A DNA stretch of 5,321 bases, taken from Microbacteriaceae bacterium. GTDB lineage: Bacteria > Actinomycetota > Actinomycetes > Actinomycetales > Microbacteriaceae. The translations under genes and the position numbers were made by a program. Position 1 is the first letter of the stretch. Each line of letters starts with the position of its first letter. Below the pieces are notes generated by a model. The model was not told where the DNA came from. It saw nothing but the letters and a program-made list of their open reading frames with translations, and did not search any database. The stretch lies in the NCBI GenBank assembly GCA_017744755.1, contig JAGIAU010000153.1, positions 1 to 5,321 on the forward strand, written 5' to 3'. This document shows, one piece after another, positions 1-5,321 of the stretch.

Positions 1-89
1 GTGTTGCCCTCGGCATCGGTGTAACCGATCTTGAAGTGCAGGGCCCAGTCGTCATTCAACGCATACTTCGTGTCGAGATCGATGGAGCG
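1..89 (-). other. TonB-dependent-receptor-like coding fragment, possibly chimeric sequence
   Basis: Seen: read on the minus strand, bases 89 to 1 give an open stretch of about 29 residues including SIDLDTKYALNDDW followed by ALHFKIGYTDAEGNT. The same frame stays open back to a stop at 153-155 and runs off the window start. Bases 1-80 are about 56% GC, and this frame uses codons ending in A or T (TAT, TTG, AAT, GGT, GAT) that are rare in the rest of the window. Known: alternating polar/aromatic strands ending in a turn like GYTxAxGxT are typical of the beta-barrel of Gram-negative TonB-dependent receptors (xanthomonads, sphingomonads, Caulobacter relatives). Actinobacteria have no such receptors. 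Inferred: this is a foreign fragment joined to actinobacterial DNA somewhere near 75-95, either by an assembly or library chimera or, less likely, by real transfer. The family call rests on about 29 residues, so it is tentative. Confidence 0.4.
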
Positions 90-360
90 CGTGTTCGCCG
101 GTCCGTCCTTCGGCAGCATGTTCGCGTCGAACATGCTCGGCACGATCGCCGGCTACGTCGTGGCGTCCTCGATCATGCACGCCTTCCTGCCGCCCGTCGA
201 CGCGAACGGCTCCTACGACCAGGGCTACGCGGACGGCCAGGCGGCCGACGGCGGCGCGGGCGACGCGTCCGCGGACGGCGGCTTCGAGGGCGCCTACGAC
301 GGCGGCTCCGACTTCGGCGGCGATTTCGGCGGGGACTTCGGCGGCGGCTTCGACTTCTAG
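82..360 (+). CDS. Small membrane protein with Gly/Asp-rich tail, start uncertain
   Basis: I do not recognise a named family. From the ATG at 82 the product is 92 residues. Residues about 12-36 (SMFASNMLGTIAGYVVASSI, then MHAFL) form one membrane segment with small-residue spacing. After PPVDANGSYDQGYADG comes a low-complexity tail of Gly, Asp, Ala, Phe and Tyr ending in repeated DFGG units. A short membrane anchor with a flexible acidic tail is the likely architecture; the function is unknown. The frame is open back to a stop at 22-24, so a TTG at 31 (109 residues) is an alternative start. Bases 31-81 appear foreign in composition, however, and neither ATG 82 nor GTG 91 has a Shine-Dalgarno site or the TANNNT motif found before the other genes here. 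The native 5' end may therefore have been lost at the junction. It lies upstream of coaE in the same direction. Confidence 0.5.
   Translation: MERVFAGPSFGSMFASNMLGTIAGYVVASSIMHAFLPPVDANGSYDQGYADGQAADGGAGDASADGGFEGAYDGGSDFGGDFGGDFGGGFDF
310..357 (+). repeat. 12-base tandem repeat encoding DFGG units
   Basis: Three 12-base units (310-321, 322-333, 334-345), each encoding Asp-Phe-Gly-Gly, are followed by a degenerate fourth (346-357, GFDF) just before the stop codon. Third-position differences (GAC/GAT, GGC/GGG) show the units are not freshly copied. This is coding low complexity, and unit number may vary between strains. Confidence 0.6.
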
Positions 361-368
361 CCGGTCGC

Positions 369-468
369 GGGTCGAGCAGCCCTGAGCGAGCGCCGCGAGT
401 CGAACTGTGGTTCCCTGAGCGAGCGCCGCGAGTCGAAGGGCGTATCGAGACCTCGCTACGCTCGACCC
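369..468. repeat. 100-base structured intergenic element with 9-base terminal inverted repeats
   Basis: Seen: GGGTCGAGC at 369-377 is the exact reverse complement of GCTCGACCC at 460-468. Inside are two identical 25-base direct repeats at 380-404 and 413-437 (core CTGAGCGAGCGCCGCGAGTC), 33 bases apart. There is also an imperfect hairpin at 441-460, with arms CGTA/TACG and CGA/TCG around GACC. The element ends at the base immediately before the coaE ATG. No transposase and no obvious target-site duplication were found. Inferred: it resembles the short dispersed intergenic repeats I recall from Microbacteriaceae genomes, so it is probably a REP- or MITE-like unit. Copy number elsewhere in the genome cannot be judged from this window. 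Confidence 0.65.
457..462 (+). promoter_or_regulatory. Putative -10 element (TACGCT) for leaderless coaE
   Basis: TACGCT fits the actinobacterial -10 form TANNNT. It is followed by exactly six bases (CGACCC) and then the coaE ATG, which places transcription start on the start codon. A weak -35 (TCGAAG, 433-438, 18-base spacer) is possible. The motif lies inside the terminal part of the repeat element. No Shine-Dalgarno site is present, which supports leaderless expression. Confidence 0.5.
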
Positions 469-1077
469 ATGCGCCTCCTGGCCCTCACCGGCGGCATCGC
501 CGCGGGCAAGTCCCTCGTCTCGTCCCGGCTGCGCGAGCTCGGCGCGGTCGTCGTCGACGCGGACGTGCTCGCCCGCGAGGCGGTCGCGCCCGGGAGCCCG
601 GGCCTCGCACGGGTCGCCGAGGCGTTCGGGGCCGGCGTGCTCCAGGCCGACGGCTCGCTCGATCGGGCGGCGCTCGGCGCGATCGTGTTCGCCGACCCCG
701 AGCGGCTCGCCGTGCTCAACGCCATCACGCATCCCGAGGTGCAGCGCCTCGCCCGCGAGGCCTTCGCCGCGGCCGCCGCGGCCGACCCCGACGCCGTCGT
801 GATCTACGACGTCCCGCTGCTCGCGGAGAACGCCGAGCGGCTCGCCCCGCAGTTCGACGGCGTCATCGTGGTCACGGCCGATGAGGACGAGCGCGTCCGC
901 CGCATGGTCGAGGCTCGTGGCATGACCGAGCAGGAGGCCCGCGCCCGCATCGCGAACCAGGCCACCGACGCGCAGCGCCTCGCCCTCGCGACGCAGGTCA
1001 TCGACAACTCCGGCCCCGTCGAGGCGACGCTCGCCCAGGTCGACGCGCTCTGGGAAGAGCTGCGTGCGCGTTCCTGA
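469..1077 (+). CDS. coaE: Dephospho-CoA kinase (CoaE)
   Basis: Cytoplasmic enzyme of the last step of coenzyme A synthesis: ATP-dependent phosphorylation of the ribose 3'-hydroxyl of dephospho-CoA. The 202-residue product matches the usual family length of about 200. Visible motifs are the N-terminal P-loop LTGGIAAGKS (residues 6-15, Lys14 and Ser15), VVDADVLAREAV (28-39) with Asp32 at the position of the family's catalytic Asp, ITHPEV (86-91), IYDVPLLAEN (112-121), the Arg-rich lid region RVRRMVEARG (142-151), IANQAT (161-166) and VIDNSG (177-182). The ATG at 469 gives the canonical N-terminus MRLLALTGG. No ribosome-binding site precedes it; instead a TANNNT motif sits six bases upstream, inside a repeat element. 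The gene stands alone here, and its stop codon overlaps a hairpin. In many actinobacteria coaE lies near rpsA and uvrB, but neither is visible. Confidence 0.96.
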   Translation: MRLLALTGGIAAGKSLVSSRLRELGAVVVDADVLAREAVAPGSPGLARVAEAFGAGVLQADGSLDRAALGAIVFADPERLAVLNAITHPEVQRLAREAFAAAAAADPDAVVIYDVPLLAENAERLAPQFDGVIVVTADEDERVRRMVEARGMTEQEARARIANQATDAQRLALATQVIDNSGPVEATLAQVDALWEELRARS

Positions 1078-1107
1078 GCCGGTCCGCCCGTCTGCTCGGG
1101 CCGGCTC
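1076..1107 (+). terminator. GC-rich hairpin at the coaE stop codon
   Basis: GAGCCGG (1076-1082) pairs with CCGGCTC (1101-1107), and the inner CCCG (1087-1090) pairs with CGGG (1097-1100), leaving a TCTGCT loop and a four-base bulge (TCCG). The stem begins inside the TGA stop codon. There is no T-run, as is common for actinobacterial terminators. It is a plausible end for coaE transcription but unproven. Confidence 0.45.
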
Positions 1108-1113
1108 GACGCT

Positions 1114-1167
1114 GGGACAGGACCGGAACGCTCCGACAGGAATCAGGAGGTCCTCGACTCCTGTCCC
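1114..1167. terminator. Possible bidirectional terminator between convergent genes
   Basis: GGGACAGGA (1114-1122) and TCCTGTCCC (1159-1167) are exact reverse complements. A second 5' arm, GACAGGA (1135-1141), can pair with the same 3' arm (1159-1165) across a 17-base loop, so two alternative hairpins are possible. The structure lies in the gap between convergent coaE and the transporter gene, where it could end transcripts from both sides. There is no T-run. The rest of the 1078-1227 gap shows no gene. Confidence 0.4.
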
Positions 1168-1227
1168 GCTGCCCGAGTCCTGCTCAGGCGCTCACCCACA
1201 TGTACGCGCCGACGGAGGCCCGCGAGG

Positions 1228-2214
1228 CTACCGATCCGCGGTGCCGACTGGGATGGGGGCCGTGGGCGGGTCGCGGTGGTCGGGGAGCGCGAGGACGTCC
1301 TCCGCGGCCTCGATCGGGTCCACGAACTCGGGGGCGCGCGCTCCGCGGGAGCGGCCCGCGAGGAGCACGGCGACGGCGTTGACGCCCGAGATGAGGACGA
1401 GGCCGGCGATCTGCCAGGCGCCGAGCGACTGGCCGAGGATGACGAAGCCGACGAGCGCGGCGAGCGCAGGCTGCGCGCTCTGGATGACGCCGAAGAGCTC
1501 TCGGCGCATGCGGCGGAGCACTGTCATGTCGATCGCGTTCGGGATGAGGGTGGAGAGGATCGAGGCGCAGACGCCGAGACCGAGCAGCCGGAGCGCGTCG
1601 GCCCCGGACAGGTGCAGCAGCGCCGCGATCAGGATCGGCAGCGTGCAGAGCGAGGCGAGCGTCAGGGCGATCGCGGAGCCCTGCAGGCCCGGCAGGCGTC
1701 GCCCGGCGAGCTGGCTGAACACGATGTAGCCCGCCCAGCCGAGCGCGCCGAGGAGGGCGAGGACGACGCCGAGCGGGTCGATGCCGGGCACGGTGCCGGT
1801 GAGCAGCACGACGCCGCCGAAGGCGGCGACCGCGAGCACCGCGTCGAGCGCCCGCCGGGAGGCGGCGAGGGCGACGCCGAGCGGTCCGAGGAACTCGAGC
1901 GTGACGGCGAGCCCCAGGCCGAGGCGCTCGACGGCGCCGTAGAGCGAGAGGTTCATGAGGACGAGCGAGGCGGCGAGCACCAAGGCGGGCCAGAGCTGCC
2001 GCCAGCGCATGCGGTGCACGGGCGGCCGGGCGATGACGAGGAACGCGATCGCGGCGAAGCCTTGGCGGATCGCGACGACGGGCGCCGAGCCGGCGATGGG
2101 GAAGGCGGTGGCGCCGATCGCGGCGCCCACCTGCGCCGTGAGCGCACCGCCGACCTGGAGGGCCGCCGCGGATCGTTCGCCCGACAGCCGCTGCGGGGCG
2201 TTCTGCGTGGGCAC
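1228..2214 (-). CDS. EamA-family (DMT) transporter, RhtA-like exporter
   Basis: Predicted ten-segment inner-membrane protein of 328 residues, built of two EamA repeats. The stretch MNLSLYGAVERLGLGLAVTL followed by EFLGPLGVALAASRR is the best family marker: RhtA-type threonine/homoserine exporters carry a closely similar phrase (GIGVALEFTGPLAVAL with SRR). The second half has GWAGYIVFSQLAGRRLPG and SALIPNAID-like SILSTLIPNAIDMTVLRR, then ELFGVIQSAQPALAALVGFV, also typical of this branch. The likely role is efflux of an amino acid or related metabolite; the substrate cannot be read from the sequence. The GTG at 2214 (MPTQNAPQR) is preceded by TAGCGT and six bases. The C-terminus carries an extra hydrophilic tail of about 40 residues (from GRSRGARAPEF) after the last membrane segment, compared with about 295 residues for E. 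coli RhtA. It is divergent from a LysR-type regulator that probably controls it. Confidence 0.88.
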   Translation of the reverse strand: MPTQNAPQRLSGERSAAALQVGGALTAQVGAAIGATAFPIAGSAPVVAIRQGFAAIAFLVIARPPVHRMRWRQLWPALVLAASLVLMNLSLYGAVERLGLGLAVTLEFLGPLGVALAASRRALDAVLAVAAFGGVVLLTGTVPGIDPLGVVLALLGALGWAGYIVFSQLAGRRLPGLQGSAIALTLASLCTLPILIAALLHLSGADALRLLGLGVCASILSTLIPNAIDMTVLRRMRRELFGVIQSAQPALAALVGFVILGQSLGAWQIAGLVLISGVNAVAVLLAGRSRGARAPEFVDPIEAAEDVLALPDHRDPPTAPIPVGTADR

Positions 2215-2220
2215 CTCACG

Positions 2221-2226
2221 ACGCTA
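2221..2226 (-). promoter_or_regulatory. Putative -10 element (TAGCGT) for leaderless transporter gene
   Basis: On the minus strand TAGCGT is followed by six bases (CGTGAG) and then the GTG start at 2214. A weak -35 (TTCTCT, plus-strand 2244-2249) lies 17 bases upstream and touches the edge of the dyad at 2249-2267. GTGAG could act as a poor Shine-Dalgarno, but it abuts the start codon, which is too close. Leaderless initiation fits better. Confidence 0.45.
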
Positions 2227-2248
2227 GTCGCGAATTCATGCTCAGAGA

Positions 2249-2267
2249 AATGAGATGGACGCTCATT
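2249..2267. promoter_or_regulatory. Putative LysR-type regulator operator dyad
   Basis: AATGAG (2249-2254) and CTCATT (2262-2267) form a perfect six-base inverted repeat around seven bases, in the 67-base gap between the divergent regulator and transporter genes. A third half-site, CTCA (2241-2244), pairs with TGAG (2251-2254) and lies about one helical turn away. The local A/T enrichment stands out in this genome. LysR-type regulators typically bind interrupted dyads of this size upstream of a divergent target. The site abuts the presumed transporter -35 and covers the -35/spacer region of the regulator's own promoter, which fits activation plus autorepression. The exact T-N11-A spacing is not clear. 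Confidence 0.5.
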
Positions 2268-2269
2268 GT

Positions 2270-2275
2270 TACGCT
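2270..2275 (+). promoter_or_regulatory. Putative -10 element (TACGCT) for leaderless lysR-type gene
   Basis: TACGCT, then six bases (GATCGC), then the ATG at 2282. It is the same hexamer as before coaE. This supports the start at 2282 rather than the ATG at 2255, which would add nine residues not typical of the family. No clear -35 is seen. Confidence 0.5.
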
Positions 2276-2281
2276 GATCGC

Positions 2282-3136
2282 ATGAATGTCGAGCTCCGCC
2301 ATCTCGCGATGCTCGTCGCGCTCGAGCGCACCGGCTCGTTCACCGACGCCGCGGCCGAGCTCGGCTGCTCGCAGGCGGCCATGTCCCGCGGCGTGCAGGC
2401 GCTCGAGGCGGCCGTCGGCGCCCCGCTCGTGCTGCGCACGACGCGCGCGGTCGCGTTCACGCCCGCGGGGAGCGCGTTCTGCGCCGACGCCCGCCGCATC
2501 CTCGACGACGCCGACCGGGCGGTCGCCCGGGCGCGCGGGGAGACCCGCAGCATCCGCATCGGCTACGCCTGGGCGGCGCTCGGGGCGCACACCACCCCCA
2601 TGCTCCGCGCGTGGAACCGTGCCCATCCGGAGCAGCCGATCCGCATGGTGCACGCCAACCGGCACGACGTCGGCCTGCGCGACGGCAGCGCTGACCTCGC
2701 GATCGTGCGGCACCCGATGGACGACCGTGAGTTCGAGTGGTCGCGGATCGGCTTCGAGGCACGGGTGTGCTCGCTCGCCGTCGACCACCCGCTCGCCGAG
2801 CGCGTGGCGATCCGTCTCGACGATCTGCGGCATGCGCGCGTCGGCTCCGACGCCGCGACCGGGACCACGACCGCGGCGCTCTGGCTCGAGCAGGGCATGC
2901 CGGCCCCCGAGCTCGTGCCGACGCACGACACGGACGAGTGGCTCGACCTGGTCGCGGAGGGCCGGATCGTCGGCGTCACCCCGGTCGCGACCGCCCATTA
3001 CTCGCCTCGGCCGGGCGTCGTCTTCCTCCCCATGCCCGACGCGCCGCGGATCGAGGTCCGCCTCGCCTGGCGGCGGGGGCGGCGGCATCCGGAGACGGAT
3101 CGCGTGCTCCGCCACCTGCGCGGCTACTACCGGTAG
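2282..3136 (+). CDS. LysR-family transcriptional regulator
   Basis: A 284-residue DNA-binding protein, somewhat short for the family's usual 290-310. The N-terminal winged helix-turn-helix is clear: MNVELRHLAMLVALERTGSF then TDAAAELGCSQAAMSRGVQA (residues 1-40) and LEAAVGAPLVLRTTRAVAFT through PAG. A helical linker (about 60-85, ILDDADRAVARARGE) leads into the effector-binding domain beginning IRIGYAW near residue 91. That domain contains LRDGSADLAIVR, the usual first-lobe motif, and a second lobe around LVPTHDTDEWLDLVAEG. The inducer is unknown. The ATG at 2282 was chosen because family members start a few residues before the helix-turn-helix and because a TANNNT motif precedes it by six bases. 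The gene diverges from an RhtA-like exporter across a dyad-containing gap, so it probably senses the exported compound or a precursor; this is inference. The stop codon TAG also forms the start of the kinase gene's putative -10. Confidence 0.92.
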   Translation: MNVELRHLAMLVALERTGSFTDAAAELGCSQAAMSRGVQALEAAVGAPLVLRTTRAVAFTPAGSAFCADARRILDDADRAVARARGETRSIRIGYAWAALGAHTTPMLRAWNRAHPEQPIRMVHANRHDVGLRDGSADLAIVRHPMDDREFEWSRIGFEARVCSLAVDHPLAERVAIRLDDLRHARVGSDAATGTTTAALWLEQGMPAPELVPTHDTDEWLDLVAEGRIVGVTPVATAHYSPRPGVVFLPMPDAPRIEVRLAWRRGRRHPETDRVLRHLRGYYR

Positions 3137-3139
3137 CTT
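3134..3139 (+). promoter_or_regulatory. Putative -10 element (TAGCTT) for leaderless histidine kinase gene
   Basis: TAGCTT overlaps the TAG stop codon of the upstream regulator gene. It is followed by six bases (CGACGC) and then the ATG at 3146. No -35 match is apparent in the upstream coding region. Read-through from the LysR gene is also possible because the gap is only nine bases, and there is no Shine-Dalgarno site. Confidence 0.4.
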
Positions 3140-3145
3140 CGACGC

Positions 3146-4782
<1,637 letters not shown>

Positions 4783-4801
<19 letters not shown>

Positions 4802-5321
4802 CCGACGCCACGGACCGTCTCGATCCAGCGCGGCTGGGCGGGGGAGTCCCCCAGCTTCTTCCGGAGGTTCGCGACGTGCACCTCGATGGCGCGTTCGTCG
4901 TGCTCGCTCACGTAGTCGATGCCGGAGTCCCGGTCTCCGCGCACCGTCAGCGCGAGATCCGTCTTCGACAGGACGCGCTGCCCGGCGGACAGCAGGTCGG
5001 CGAGGATGTCGAACTCGCTGCGCGTCAGGTCGACGGGCGTCCCGTCCACCTCCACGAGCCGGGCGGCGGGCTGCAGCCGGAGGCCCCGGAGCTCGATCCA
5101 GGTCTCGGCGCGGCGGGAGCCGAGAGCGGGGGCGGCGCCCGTCGCGACCGGCCCCGTCGCCGGGTCCTGGATGAGCCGCGGGCGCCGCAGCATCGCCTCG
5201 ACGCGCGCCCGCAGCTCGCGGGGGCGGAACGGCTTCGTCACGTAGTCGTCGGCGCCGGCCTGGAGGCCCTGGAGCACCTCGATCTCGTCGGCGCGCGCGG
5301 TCGCCATGACGAGGTACGTGC
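4783..5321 (-). CDS. OmpR/PhoB-family response regulator, 5' part outside window
   Basis: A partial DNA-binding response regulator; 178 residues plus the stop are visible and the frame runs off the window end. The visible part begins TYLVMATARADEIEVLQGLQ, which matches the fourth and fifth strands of a receiver domain, including the conserved switch Thr and, in AGADDYVTKPF, the conserved Lys (codon 5233-5235). The phosphoacceptor Asp and the start codon lie outside. After a linker rich in Pro, Ala and Arg comes an OmpR-type winged helix: VDLTRSEFDILADLLSAGQR, VLSKTDLALTVRG, then AIEVHVANLRKKLGD and WIETVRGVGYRVRR at the C-terminus. It should bind DNA when phosphorylated, probably by the convergent histidine kinase whose 3' end it overlaps. 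An ATG at 5305-5307 is internal to the receiver domain and is not the real start. Confidence 0.94.

Noticed and set aside
31..81. TTG at 31 as the true start of the small membrane protein
   Set aside because: The extra 17 residues come from bases with foreign composition that read better on the minus strand. No ribosome-binding site is visible.
369..468. CRISPR array or insertion sequence
   Set aside because: There are only two 25-base repeats with an 8-base spacing, and no transposase or cas gene. The layout fits a short structured repeat element instead.
36..884. 282-codon plus-strand frame across the small membrane protein gene and coaE
   Set aside because: The product is an Arg-rich string with no domain, it runs through the intergenic repeat, and coaE is unambiguous in another frame.
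1276..2253. 325-codon plus-strand frame antisense to the transporter gene
   Set aside because: The composition is dominated by Glu, Arg, Asp and Gly with no recognisable motif. The minus-strand frame encodes a convincing ten-segment transporter.
2255..2281. Upstream ATG at 2255 as the start of the LysR-type gene
   Set aside because: It would add nine residues before the usual family N-terminus, it lies inside the operator dyad, and it has no start signal. ATG 2282 has the TANNNT-six-base arrangement.

Overview
The window is very GC-rich (above about 70% by eye, with codons ending almost always in G or C). Its proteins look like those of a high-GC Gram-positive actinobacterium, most likely a member of the Microbacteriaceae; that assignment is inference from protein style and composition. 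There are six protein-coding genes, two of them incomplete or doubtful at one end. No RNA genes, CRISPR arrays or insertion sequences were seen.

Layout: (1) Bases 1 to about 80-95 differ in composition (about 56% GC) and, read on the minus strand, encode a stretch resembling a TonB-dependent outer-membrane receptor. This does not fit a Gram-positive genome and suggests a chimeric join. (2) From about 82 to 360 is a small membrane protein with a Gly/Asp-rich tail. (3) A 100-base structured repeat with 9-base terminal inverted repeats (369-468) ends exactly at the base before the start of coaE (469-1077), the last enzyme of coenzyme A synthesis. (4) A hairpin-rich gap (1078-1227) separates coaE from a convergent RhtA-like EamA transporter gene (1228-2214, minus). 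(5) A LysR-type regulator gene (2282-3136, plus) diverges from the transporter across 67 bases containing a clear dyad, so it probably controls the transporter and itself. (6) A membrane-bound PAS/HisKA sensor histidine kinase (3146-4801, plus) follows the LysR gene by 9 bases. It converges on, and overlaps by 19 bases, an OmpR/PhoB-type response regulator gene (4783 to beyond 5321, minus). The two probably form a two-component pair in an unusual tail-to-tail arrangement.

The most consistent signal across the window is in the starts. All four genes with a reliably placed start have a TANNNT motif followed by exactly six bases and then the start codon, and none has a convincing Shine-Dalgarno site. 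This is the signature of leaderless transcription. The rest of the window reads as ordinary chromosome; I see no sign of a new defence or mobile system.
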